Position numbers and translations under genes: made by a program | Shown here: positions 16,881-25,183 of the stretch, in pieces | Numbering within the stretch: the first letter of the stretch is position 1 | Layout: every line of letters begins with the position of its first letter | Source: DSXF01 sp964387495 | GTDB taxonomy: Bacteria; Chloroflexota; Anaerolineae; Anaerolineales; Villigracilaceae | Assembly: GCA_964387495.1 (NCBI GenBank) | Contig: CAYLXB010000009.1 | Coordinates: 1 to 64,000 of the forward strand | DNA: 64,000 nt | Direction: 5' to 3' | The notes under the pieces: generated by a model | Seen by the model: the letters and a program-made list of their open reading frames with translations, nothing else | The model's database searches: none | What the model was told of the DNA's origin: nothing

Positions 16881-19800
16881 ATGAGCGATCTCAGACTTCC
16901 CGAATCCGAAGACCCCGCGGAAAAATTTTACCGGCTGCTCGCATCAGAAGAGGAAACCCTGCCGGACCCCCAGGATGCCCCGGAGCCGGGCGAGGAGACC
17001 CAACCGCACTTCTCCCCCACAGCTGCATTGGCAGGCCGCAGCCCCATTCCCCCGCCGCCCGCCGGCGGGAGCATCCACATCACGCCTCCGGCCATAGACA
17101 GGGACGGGATGCCCCTCCCGCGCCGGGTGGATCAGGTTGACCCGGCAGGGACGCGTGTCACCCCGTCAGCCTACTCCTCCCGGCAAACCACCCCGCCCCC
17201 GCCGCTGGGACCTCGGCCCGTTCAGCCCGCACCCCGCTCCCCCATCAACTGGAATAAAAGCCTGGGTTGCCTGATGCGCGGCATGGTGGTCATGCTCTTC
17301 GGCTTGGTGGCGCTGGGCCTCCTGGCCGGCTCGATGTTGATTTACCAGTATTACAGGATCGCCGCCACTCTCCCTGCCGTGGATGATTTGAAAGCCCGCG
17401 CCTCGCAGTTCGAGACCACGCGTATCCTCGACCGCAACGGGCGTGTGCTCTATGAAATCCTCGACCCAAATGCCGGCCGGCGCACGTTTATACCGCTGCA
17501 ACGCATCTCCCCCAACCTGGTGGCCGCCACCATCGCCACGGAAGATAAGGAATTTTATAACCACCCCGGCTTTGATCCCATCGCCCTCGTCCGTGCCCTC
17601 TGGCAGAACTACACCAGCGGCGAGATCGTCTCCGGCGCATCCACCATTACCCAGCAATTGGCGCGCAACCTGCTTTTCAGCCCTGAGGAACGCGTCGAGC
17701 AGACATATACCCGCAAAGCGCGCGAGATCATCCTGGCCGCCGAAATCACCCGCCGCTACAGCAAGGATGATATCCTGGAACTGTACCTCAACGAATCCTA
17801 TTACGGCAACCTGGCCTATGGCATCGAGGCTGCCGCCGAAACCTACTTTGGCACCACCGCTGACAAACTTACCCTTGGCCAGGCTGCCTTTCTGGCTGGG
17901 CTTCCCCAGGCGCCGGCGGTCTATGACGTCTACACCAATCGAGATGCCACCCTTTATCGCCAGCAGCAGGTGCTGGTTCTGATGTACCAGGCCAGCGAAG
18001 AAGAAGGCTGCATCTACGTCAGCAACAGCCCACAGCCGGTCTGTGTCGATCCGCCTTCTGCGACCACCGCAGCAGCTGAGATCAAGGATTATGTCTTCCA
18101 GCCGCCTGTCAGTAACGTAACCTACCCGCACTGGGTGCAGTACGTCCGCAGCCTGCTGGAGGAACAGTACGACCCGCAGACCATCTACCGCTCCGGCTTC
18201 ACCGTCACCACCACGCTCGATCCCGCCCTCCAGGATGCCGCCCAGCAGATGGTCAGCACCCAGGTTGCTGCCCTTGCCGACAAGAACGTGCAGAACGGCG
18301 CGCTGGTGGCCATCCGCCCTTCCACCGGCGAGATTCTGGCCATGGTTGGCTCGGCAGACTTTTACAACGAGAATATCGACGGTCAGGTCAACATGGCCGT
18401 CAGCCCCACCCGCCAGCCGGGCTCCTCCATCAAACCGCTCACCTACGTGGCCGCCTTCGAGAAAGGCTGGACTCCCGCCACGCTCATCTGGGATGTGCCT
18501 TCCGAATTTCCCCCCTCTGGCAGCCCGGACGATCCGCGCGAACCCTACATCCCTGTCAACTACGATGGCAGGGTCCACGGCCCGGTCACAGTGCGCACTG
18601 CTCTGGCCAACTCGTACAACATCCCCGCCGTCAAGACTCTCCAGTTCGTCGGCGTTTACGATGACCCGCAAACCCCCTTGCCGGATGGCCTGGTGGAATT
18701 TGCCCACCGTCTGGGAGTGAACAGCTTATCTCGCCCGGATTACGGCCTGGCCCTCACTCTGGGCGGAGGCGATGTCAGCCTGATCGAGATGACCGGCGCC
18801 TTTGCCGTCTTTGCCAACGGCGGCAAGCGCGTCCCGCCCGCTGCCATCCTGAAGATCGTGGATTTTCAGGGGAACGTCGTCTACGAATACCAGCCGCAGC
18901 AGGGAGAGCAAGTGGTACGTCCGGAACATGCTTTCCTGATTTCATCCATCCTGTCAGATAATGAAGCCCGCGCCCCCATGTTCGGACGCAACTCGGTGCT
19001 TGCCCTGCCCTTCCCCGTGGCAGCCAAGACCGGCACCACGAACGACTTTCGCGATAACTGGACGCTCGGCTACACGCCCGACCTCGCCGTGGGCACGTGG
19101 GTCGGGAACGCTGACTACACCCCCATGGTTGGTACCACCGGCCTGACCGGCGCGGCGCCCATCTGGTCCAATTTCATGCAGTTCGCCGTCCCGCAGCTTA
19201 CCGGTGGGCAGCCCACTCCCTTCATTCCACCCGCGGGCATCGTCGATAAAGTCATCTGCGAACTCTCCGGCACCGAGCCTTCCCAGTGGTGCGAGAGCCA
19301 GCGCCGCGAATATTTTGCTTCCGACCAGCCGCCCCTTCCGGCCGGAAAGGATTTGCTTCGGCGCATTGACCTGGATACCTGGACCGGCCTGGAAGCCTCC
19401 CCCGCCTGTCCCGACTTCACTGAGGAACAAAAAGTCATGAACGTGGAGGATGAATGGGCTCGCAAGTGGTTCAAGACACAGGAGGGCAAACAGTGGCTGG
19501 ACGATCACGACTTTCCGCGCAACCCGGTTTTCGCACCTCAGCGGGAATGCCGCGACGACGACCCGCACCCGCGCCTCGAATTTGTCGGCCTGAAGCCCGG
19601 CATGGTGGTGGGCGACCAGGATTTGGTCATCCGGGGCATTGCCGATGGCGGTGACCTGTTTGCATCCTGGCAATTGGACTATGGCATGGGCGAAAAACCG
19701 CAAGACTGGATCATGCTCGAACGCAGCCGGCAGCCAGCCCGCACTCGGGAGCAGCTCTATACCTGGAGCCTGGGGAATGTGGACAACGGCATCGTCACCC

Positions 19801-20048
19801 TGCGCCTGACGGTTTACTCCACAGAAGACGGATATGCAGAGAGGCTCATCCGCATCGAGGTCTACAACACCCCGCCCGAACCGCCGACGGAGATCCCGCC
19901 CACAGAGATTCCACCGACTGAAATACCGCCCACTGAGGTGCCTCCTACCGAGATTCCGCCCACTGAAATTCCTCCTACAGAGATCCCGCCCACTGAAATT
20001 CTGCCCACCGAGGTGCCGCCCACTGAGGCACCAATCCCCACACCATAG
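16881..20048 (+). CDS. class A penicillin-binding protein (PBP1a-type) with Pro/Thr/Glu repeat tail
   Basis: 1055 residues. A disordered Pro-rich cytoplasmic region (1-125) precedes one membrane helix (about 130-157). The GT51 transglycosylase domain follows: E221 in ATEDKEFYNHPGFD, then GASTITQQLARNLL. The transpeptidase domain has nucleophile S515 and K518 in QPGSSIKPLTY, SYN in ANSYNIPAVK, and KTGTTNDFRDNW. After the catalytic part come a Cys-containing segment (ICELSGTEPSQWC) and a beta-domain (about 900-990). The tail (about 1000-1054) has ten near-exact PPTEI/V pentapeptides. The enzyme polymerises and crosslinks peptidoglycan outside the membrane. The repeat tail is probably a spacer or surface stalk. 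Confidence 0.95.
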   Translation: MSDLRLPESEDPAEKFYRLLASEEETLPDPQDAPEPGEETQPHFSPTAALAGRSPIPPPPAGGSIHITPPAIDRDGMPLPRRVDQVDPAGTRVTPSAYSSRQTTPPPPLGPRPVQPAPRSPINWNKSLGCLMRGMVVMLFGLVALGLLAGSMLIYQYYRIAATLPAVDDLKARASQFETTRILDRNGRVLYEILDPNAGRRTFIPLQRISPNLVAATIATEDKEFYNHPGFDPIALVRALWQNYTSGEIVSGASTITQQLARNLLFSPEERVEQTYTRKAREIILAAEITRRYSKDDILELYLNESYYGNLAYGIEAAAETYFGTTADKLTLGQAAFLAGLPQAPAVYDVYTNRDATLYRQQQVLVLMYQASEEEGCIYVSNSPQPVCVDPPSATTAAAEIKDYVFQPPVSNVTYPHWVQYVRSLLEEQYDPQTIYRSGFTVTTTLDPALQDAAQQMVSTQVAALADKNVQNGALVAIRPSTGEILAMVGSADFYNENIDGQVNMAVSPTRQPGSSIKPLTYVAAFEKGWTPATLIWDVPSEFPPSGSPDDPREPYIPVNYDGRVHGPVTVRTALANSYNIPAVKTLQFVGVYDDPQTPLPDGLVEFAHRLGVNSLSRPDYGLALTLGGGDVSLIEMTGAFAVFANGGKRVPPAAILKIVDFQGNVVYEYQPQQGEQVVRPEHAFLISSILSDNEARAPMFGRNSVLALPFPVAAKTGTTNDFRDNWTLGYTPDLAVGTWVGNADYTPMVGTTGLTGAAPIWSNFMQFAVPQLTGGQPTPFIPPAGIVDKVICELSGTEPSQWCESQRREYFASDQPPLPAGKDLLRRIDLDTWTGLEASPACPDFTEEQKVMNVEDEWARKWFKTQEGKQWLDDHDFPRNPVFAPQRECRDDDPHPRLEFVGLKPGMVVGDQDLVIRGIADGGDLFASWQLDYGMGEKPQDWIMLERSRQPARTREQLYTWSLGNVDNGIVTLRLTVYSTEDGYAERLIRIEVYNTPPEPPTEIPPTEIPPTEIPPTEVPPTEIPPTEIPPTEIPPTEILPTEVPPTEAPIPTP
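19877..20040 (+). repeat. in-frame pentapeptide-coding tandem repeat (15-bp unit)
   Basis: About ten copies of a 15-bp unit coding PPTE followed by I, V or A close the PBP1a gene. Third positions vary between copies, so the array is not a very recent expansion, but it could change length by slippage. Confidence 0.85.
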
Positions 20049-20067
20049 GGTGGAACCGGTCAAACGC

Positions 20068-22290
20068 CTAAAACATCATCAACTGTCCCGCAGCATGCTC
20101 GACCGGGTCGCTGTTGATCTGTTCATCCCAGGTCCGGCGGTTGATTACGGGAATCTCGGCCAGTGCGCGTACATGGCGGAACTTGATAAATCGCCAGCCG
20201 AGTGCGGCCCCTCGCAGCACCGGGTCGCGCCGCAGTTTGTATGCCAGCAGGCTGGCTCGCCCCCCCGGCAGCACCAGCAGGCTTTGTGCGGCTGGATGGG
20301 GGTTGCGGGCAAAGATACGCCCGGCAATTGCAGATGCCGTCAGGAAAAAAACATATGCCAGGTTATCCCCCTCCTGCCACATCAGCAGGTTGGGCTCCGG
20401 GCTGGTGATCTGGTACTCCAGTCTCTGTCCGATGCCCCGGATCAGGCTGGCAATTGTCTCCAGGTCGGCCCGCCGGGTTGCGGGGATGTCTTCAAGGCGC
20501 AAACGCCAGCGGCCTTCGGCCTGCAGGCCGTATGAGTCCAGCACAGCCTGCAGCAGTGCGCGCGGCGGGGTGAGCAGGCCGGGGAACTTTCCGTAAAGAT
20601 CGCCCTCGATCTCAGTCAGGCTGCTGTCCGGGTGGCGTGCCAGGAAACGCACAGCTTCCATCTCCACGCGGTCGGGCAGCGGCTCGGCCTGGTCGCTGGC
20701 TGAGGCCAGCCCCCACAGGCCGGCTTCCACGCCATGCGCTCCGGCATCATGGTGGGTCAGACCATCACAGGTACGCAGAGTCTGCTGAACCACGGCGTTC
20801 GTCTCCGCCAGGCACAGGTTGATCGCCTGTGCAGGGCGCGTTAGCATCCCGGCCTCCGCCAGGGCGGATAAACCGGCAGCATGCAGGTGGAAGTAGGTGG
20901 CGGCCTCGCCGCGCTGGCGCAGGTATTCCAGCAGGGCTGCCCGCATCGTTGCCGTCTCCGGCGCCGAACCGGGGCTGGCCATCTGGGCGCGCCGCCTCCA
21001 ACCGATCTGCACCGGGTCATGCACAGTGCGCACTGCACACGTCTGCAGTTCAAATCCGGCAAGGTCCGCGGCCGCAAGCACTGCGTTCAGGAATAGCGGT
21101 TCGGCTTCAGCCGCTAGTCCAAAGAATGGGGTCTCCGGAGAAAGCAGCTCGAACAGGTGTTTGAAGGCTGCCTGCAGGGCTTCGGCATGCCAGTCCCAGT
21201 CATAGCGCCGCCGGCGCAGCACGCTTTTGAAAGGTGCAGCCGCCTCCCGCCCCCACAGCCATCCCGCCCACAACGCTGAAAGAGTCCAGAAAGCTTGGTT
21301 GGGGCGCGGGATGGCCGCCAGTACAGCCTGGTAAGGCATCTCACTCGTGCGTGCAGCCAGGTCTTTTAACCGGCCATCGAAAATGCACAACCCTGCACCC
21401 TCCGGTACCTGTGGCCAGGCCGTGACCCGTACCGGCTGCCCGCTGTCAGACCACACCCCCAGCGCCTCTTCAAGCGCCAGCCATACATTGCTCTCGCGGA
21501 ACTGCGCTGGTAGATTCAATTGTTTCGGCCGCGGCCGCTGGGTGGGGTGTGGCCACAAGCTGTTGGCAATGTCGCAGGCAGATAGTAATAGGGCCTCCAG
21601 GGCACGCCGCCGTACCGGGGTCAATTCCAGGTTATCCAGCCGGTTGATCAGGGTAGCCAGGGCATAGAGCGGGCGAGGCAGGTAATGGTTGAGTGCCTCC
21701 TCCGCGTATTCTCGATCGGGGTCATCCAGCGGGGCCACCCGCTCCAGCACCCGCGCCCGGTGCAGTTTACCGGTTTCAGCCGCCCGGCGGGCGCGTTCGA
21801 CATCTGCTGCCGTGCACAGGCGTTCGCCGTGCTCGCCGCAGGCCGGGCAGGCATAGACGCGTCCGTATGGCGCCTCGGCGCCTTTTCGCCACAGGAATGC
21901 CTGGGCCGGTACCTGGCGTTGGCAGTTGGCGCACTCGGTCATGTACAGGGATTGGACATGGGTCTCGAGCCGCTCTTCCCCTTTGCGGGCAGACGAAAGT
22001 TCGGCCAGTGCGGCCTTCAGGTCAGGATCGGGCACGGGAACGGCGCGGCACTCGAGCAGGAAGCGCGCCACCGGATTGTTGGCCGCCACCAGCACCCGGT
22101 ACCCGGCACGGGCCGCCTCCACGGCCAATTGGGGTGAAAACCCAAAAGGATCCAGCAGCCACGCCCCGGCAGGGATTCGCTTTGCCAGCCAGGCTGCCCC
22201 TGTGCCCTGTTCCAGCGGCGGCAGGAAACGTCCCAGAGCGCTTGGCCTGGACGGCATTACCCCTGGCAGGTAAGGGAAGGACACGTCCAT
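20068..22290 (-). CDS. DNA-methylase-like protein with zinc ribbon, probably degenerate
   Basis: 740 residues from ATG 22290. Residues ~45-80 read as a Rossmann methyltransferase motif I-II region (LLDPFGFSPQLAVEAARAGY, then ANNPVARFLLE), like the DPF-start motif of DUF1156-type adenine-specific DNA methylases. A CANC/CPAC zinc ribbon lies at about 119-150. No NPPY or SPPY catalytic motif exists; the expected position has AAIPRPNQAFW. The rest, including the WAGWLWGREAA and FELLSPETPFFGLAAEAEPLF segments, follows the C-terminal layout of that family. It may be a structural relative that binds DNA or SAM without methylating. The stop is 19 bases from the convergent PBP1a stop. Confidence 0.55.
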   Translation of the reverse strand: MDVSFPYLPGVMPSRPSALGRFLPPLEQGTGAAWLAKRIPAGAWLLDPFGFSPQLAVEAARAGYRVLVAANNPVARFLLECRAVPVPDPDLKAALAELSSARKGEERLETHVQSLYMTECANCQRQVPAQAFLWRKGAEAPYGRVYACPACGEHGERLCTAADVERARRAAETGKLHRARVLERVAPLDDPDREYAEEALNHYLPRPLYALATLINRLDNLELTPVRRRALEALLLSACDIANSLWPHPTQRPRPKQLNLPAQFRESNVWLALEEALGVWSDSGQPVRVTAWPQVPEGAGLCIFDGRLKDLAARTSEMPYQAVLAAIPRPNQAFWTLSALWAGWLWGREAAAPFKSVLRRRRYDWDWHAEALQAAFKHLFELLSPETPFFGLAAEAEPLFLNAVLAAADLAGFELQTCAVRTVHDPVQIGWRRRAQMASPGSAPETATMRAALLEYLRQRGEAATYFHLHAAGLSALAEAGMLTRPAQAINLCLAETNAVVQQTLRTCDGLTHHDAGAHGVEAGLWGLASASDQAEPLPDRVEMEAVRFLARHPDSSLTEIEGDLYGKFPGLLTPPRALLQAVLDSYGLQAEGRWRLRLEDIPATRRADLETIASLIRGIGQRLEYQITSPEPNLLMWQEGDNLAYVFFLTASAIAGRIFARNPHPAAQSLLVLPGGRASLLAYKLRRDPVLRGAALGWRFIKFRHVRALAEIPVINRRTWDEQINSDPVEHAAGQLMMF

Positions 22291-22335
22291 TTGATAACAT
22301 TATACAGAACGGGAACATGAAAGACAACCGGCCTG

Positions 22336-23205
22336 TCAGGCTTTTTTGAGTGGTTGAAATCCCTCTCCCAGCGCCTCGTGCACTGAACCGATCACCATGA
22401 AGGCCTGCGGATCGGCCTCGTGGACGATGGTTTTGAGTTGCTGGACTTCCGCGCGCGTCACCACGCAGTACAGCACCGGGCGCGCCTCCCCGCTGTACCC
22501 GCCCCGCGCAGGCAGAACGGTCACCCCGCGTTCGAGGGAGTTCATGATCTGCCGGCTCACTTCATCCTCCTGGGTGGTGACAATCAGCGCCGTGCGCACG
22601 GTGCTCGCCCCCTCAAGGGTGCTGTCTGCCACCAGGCCGCTCACATACAGCGTGACCAGCGCATATAGCGCCTCCTTCCAGCCGAAGACCAGCCCCGCGG
22701 CCAGGATGACAACCGTATCCACCATCAGGTAACTCTGCGTCATCGGCACGCCGCGCCAGTGGTTGAGGATCCGCGCCAGCACGTCGCTGCCGCCGCTGGT
22801 GCCCTGCCCTCGGTAGACCAGGCCGTAACCGATGCCGCTCACCACCGCCCCATACAGAGCATTCAGGAAGATGTCATCCGTCAATCCTTGCCCAGGCAGG
22901 AACAGTACCAGGAGATCCACGCTGAACGAATACAGCAGGATGGCCGCTGCGGTTCGGCTGGCAAAGCGCCGCCCGCCCAGGAAGCGCCAGCCAAGCAGGA
23001 AGAGCGGCACATTGCCGGCCAGCACCATCAAGCCGATTGGCCACCCGGTATAGTGGTTGATCAACTGCGCGATGCCGCTCACCCCGCCCGAAGCCAGCCT
23101 GGCCGGGATGAGGAAGAGCCGCAGCCCCAGGGCCTGTACCAGCACCCCCGCCAGGATCAGGGCATAATCGCGCAGTTCACGCCACAGATGTCGTGACGCC
23201 TTCAA
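22336..23205 (-). CDS. YitT-family membrane protein (DUF161 + DUF2179)
   Basis: 289 residues. Five or six membrane helices occupy residues ~15-205, with ASGGVSGIAQLI and GQGTSGGSDVLARIL, the two Gly-rich repeats of DUF161. The C-terminal DUF2179 domain (about 210-289) carries VTVLPARGGYSGE and VLYCVVTRAEV, a small ACT-like soluble domain. The family may act in transport, but no substrate is established. The start is a TTG at 23205, 4 bases after the stop of the dehydrogenase gene, so translation is probably coupled. Confidence 0.9.
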   Translation of the reverse strand: MKASRHLWRELRDYALILAGVLVQALGLRLFLIPARLASGGVSGIAQLINHYTGWPIGLMVLAGNVPLFLLGWRFLGGRRFASRTAAAILLYSFSVDLLVLFLPGQGLTDDIFLNALYGAVVSGIGYGLVYRGQGTSGGSDVLARILNHWRGVPMTQSYLMVDTVVILAAGLVFGWKEALYALVTLYVSGLVADSTLEGASTVRTALIVTTQEDEVSRQIMNSLERGVTVLPARGGYSGEARPVLYCVVTRAEVQQLKTIVHEADPQAFMVIGSVHEALGEGFQPLKKA

Positions 23206-23209
23206 TCCG

Positions 23210-24100
23210 CTACCCCTCGCGTAATTTCACACCGGCCAGCTGCTCGATCACGCCCACCACAGCCGAGTTGTCCAGGTCGCCCATATCCATCTCCAGCATG
23301 GCATTGAACAACTGCGCATCCACCGCCACCGAGGGCACCGGGATGCCGTACTCCCGCGCCGTCTCCAGGATGATGTTCAAGTCCTTGGCCTGCATGTAAG
23401 CTTTGAAGCCCGGCGCCCGGTTGCCAGAGAACAGCCGCGGCGGCTTGACATCCAGGGTCCAGCACTGCGCCGCGCCTGCCTTGATCGCTTCCACAACTTT
23501 CTGGGGCTCCGCGCCGCACTTCTGGGCAAAGATCAGCAGTTCGCCCATGGCCACCATTTGTGCCGCCACCATGATCTGGTTGGCCGCCTTGGCAATCTGT
23601 CCCGCGCCTGCCTCGCCGACATGGGTGATGGTCTTGCCCATGGCCTGAAAGACCGGCAGTACCTTTTCCAGCGCTTCCGCCGGCCCGCCAACCATGATGG
23701 TCAGGGTTGCGTTGCGTGCCCCAATATCGCCGCCCGAGACGGGTGCGTCCAGGCTCAGGACACTTTTTTCGGCCAGCCGGGCGGCAATTGCCCGTGCCGT
23801 ACCCGGTTTGATGGTCGAATTATCCACCCAGATCAGGCTGGGATGCGCCCCCTCGATGATCCCCTTGGCGCCCAGCGTCACCAGTTCCACATCAGGCGTA
23901 TCCGGCAGGTTCGTGAAAACCACGTCCACCTGGGCCGCCACTTCAGCTGGTGAAAACGCCGGCGTGGCGCCCTCTGCGGCCAGTTCGTCCACCGCCGCGC
24001 GGGAACGGTTGTGTACCACCACCGGGAACCCGGCTTTCAAAATGTTGCGGGCGATGGACTTCCCCATCAGCCCCAGGCCGATATATCCGACTTTCAACAT
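23210..24100 (-). CDS. NAD(P)-dependent beta-hydroxyacid dehydrogenase family oxidoreductase
   Basis: 296 residues. The N-terminal Rossmann domain begins VGYIGLGLMGKSIARNIL, with the Gly-rich dinucleotide motif. The substrate motif DAPVSGGDIGARNATLTIM and the catalytic Lys region GQIAKAANQIMVA identify the 3-hydroxyisobutyrate/tartronate-semialdehyde reductase group. The ATG at 24100 is preferred over 24104-24106 because AAGGAG ends directly before the latter and lies 6 bases before the former. The exact substrate cannot be told; GarR-like activity is one option. It is followed, with coupling, by yitT. Confidence 0.9.
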   Translation of the reverse strand: MLKVGYIGLGLMGKSIARNILKAGFPVVVHNRSRAAVDELAAEGATPAFSPAEVAAQVDVVFTNLPDTPDVELVTLGAKGIIEGAHPSLIWVDNSTIKPGTARAIAARLAEKSVLSLDAPVSGGDIGARNATLTIMVGGPAEALEKVLPVFQAMGKTITHVGEAGAGQIAKAANQIMVAAQMVAMGELLIFAQKCGAEPQKVVEAIKAGAAQCWTLDVKPPRLFSGNRAPGFKAYMQAKDLNIILETAREYGIPVPSVAVDAQLFNAMLEMDMGDLDNSAVVGVIEQLAGVKLREG

Positions 24101-24116
24101 GGACATCTCCTTGATC

Positions 24117-24181
24117 TTTGGATTGTGGATTTGGATTGTAGATTTGGATCGTAGCTACGGATCGAAGGTCTGGATTGTAGA
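24117..24181. repeat. 13-bp period imperfect repeats
   Basis: TTTGGATTGTGGA (24117), TTTGGATTGTAGA (24130) and TTTGGATCGTAG (24143) follow each other at exactly 13-base steps, with a fourth degraded copy near 24169. They lie upstream of the dehydrogenase gene and may be slippage-derived spacer DNA. Confidence 0.7.
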
Positions 24182-24249
24182 AATGGAATGGGGAAATTAT
24201 ACCCGCACTGGTACCTCGCCCCGCCAAGATTCCTATGCCTACTACCTGC

Positions 24250-24291
24250 CCAAAACAAGACCCTCCCCCGGCGCCGGGCGTCAGGGGAGGG
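24250..24291 (-). terminator. Rho-independent terminator of the SIMPL gene
   Basis: On the minus strand CCCTCCCC and GGGGAGGG (24284-24291 and 24261-24268) form an 8-bp stem, followed by TCTTGTTTTG. It lies 22 bases after the stop at 24314. Confidence 0.65.
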
Positions 24292-24313
24292 CAGAAAGGT
24301 GAAACAGGCGATC

Positions 24314-25048
24314 TTACTTGATATCGTAGTTCAACGTTACATTGACCGTCAGGGTCAGCTGGCCGGGTTGGATCGGCACTGCAGCCGCCTCGGCTGCCAT
24401 CCCGCCGCCGCCCTTGCCGTAAGCATCCATCACCGGGTAGGGCGCGCTGTCATAGAAACTGATGGACTGGATCTCGCCCAGCGTCACACCTGCTGCCTCG
24501 GCCAGTTCCTCTGCCTGAGTCTTGGCATTCTTGACTGCCTCGGCCCGCGCCTTGCGCAGGGCTTCGGTCTTGTCGGCCAGGTCGAACTGGATGCTGTTGA
24601 TGCTATTGGCGCCCGACTGGATGGCGGTGTCCAGCAATTCACCCAGGCTGTCCAGTTTGCGTACTTTCACGTAGACCGAATTGTCCACAACATACTTGGT
24701 ATCCAGCGGCTGCCCCGTCTGCGGATCGTACTGCTGGCTGGGCCAGATGCTGAAGTTGGAGGTATTGATATCCTTCTTGTCTACGCCGGCCGCGACCAGG
24801 GCGTCGATCACCTTGGTGGTGCTGGCCGTGTTCTCGGCAACCGCATCTGCTGCGGTCCCGCTTTCGGTGTGCACACCGATGTAGATATAGGCAATATCGG
24901 GCGTCATCGCCACCTGGCCTGCGCCGGTTACGCTTAAAGTATGCGGGTTGGGCTGGCTGTAGACCGTGATCGGTCCGCCCGGCTGGCAGGCGCTCAACAG
25001 ACCGGCAAGCACCAGGATGGTAAGAATGAACATGAATTTGGAACGCAT
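24314..25048 (-). CDS. SIMPL-domain (DUF541) lipoprotein
   Basis: 244 residues. The signal peptide ends in a lipobox (AGLLSAC, Cys21). The mature part starts with SVTGAGQVAMTPDIAYIYIG, the hallmark first strand of SIMPL/DUF541 proteins, and continues through KDINTSNFSIWPSQ, SINSIQFDLAD and TLTVNVTLNYDIK. A Gly-rich loop (YGKGGGGMAAEAA) interrupts the end. The family is periplasmic or surface exposed, and its biochemical role is poorly known. The start at ATG 25048 follows AGGAG by 7 bases. It is transcribed divergently from nurA. Confidence 0.9.
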   Translation of the reverse strand: MRSKFMFILTILVLAGLLSACQPGGPITVYSQPNPHTLSVTGAGQVAMTPDIAYIYIGVHTESGTAADAVAENTASTTKVIDALVAAGVDKKDINTSNFSIWPSQQYDPQTGQPLDTKYVVDNSVYVKVRKLDSLGELLDTAIQSGANSINSIQFDLADKTEALRKARAEAVKNAKTQAEELAEAAGVTLGEIQSISFYDSAPYPVMDAYGKGGGGMAAEAAAVPIQPGQLTLTVNVTLNYDIK

Positions 25049-25089
25049 GTTGAAACTCCTTTTCGTTTATTTTCCTGATGACGTAAAAA

Positions 25090-25108
25090 CCGGGAAAAAA
25101 GTTCCCGG
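25090..25108. promoter_or_regulatory. perfect palindrome upstream of the nurA promoter
   Basis: CCGGGAA (25090-25096) and TTCCCGG (25102-25108) flank AAAAG, four bases before the -35 box of the nurA promoter. The position between two divergent genes suits a regulator-binding site; no regulator is encoded nearby. Confidence 0.45.
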
Positions 25109-25111
25109 CAC

Positions 25112-25140
25112 TTGTATTTTACTCGATTTGCCTGTAGAAT
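25112..25140 (+). promoter_or_regulatory. sigma70-type promoter of the nurA-herA operon
   Basis: TTGTAT (25112-25117) and TAGAAT (25135-25140) with a 17-base spacer. The expected start near 25147 gives a leader of about 37 bases containing AGGAG 6 bases before ATG 25184. Confidence 0.6.
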
Positions 25141-25183
25141 CTGCACAGATGTTCTATTGACGTAAGCGCACACAGGAGACTCG

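Noticed and set aside
17166..18707. 513-residue open frame on the minus strand
   Set aside because: Antisense of PBP1a, whose catalytic motifs on the other strand are unambiguous.
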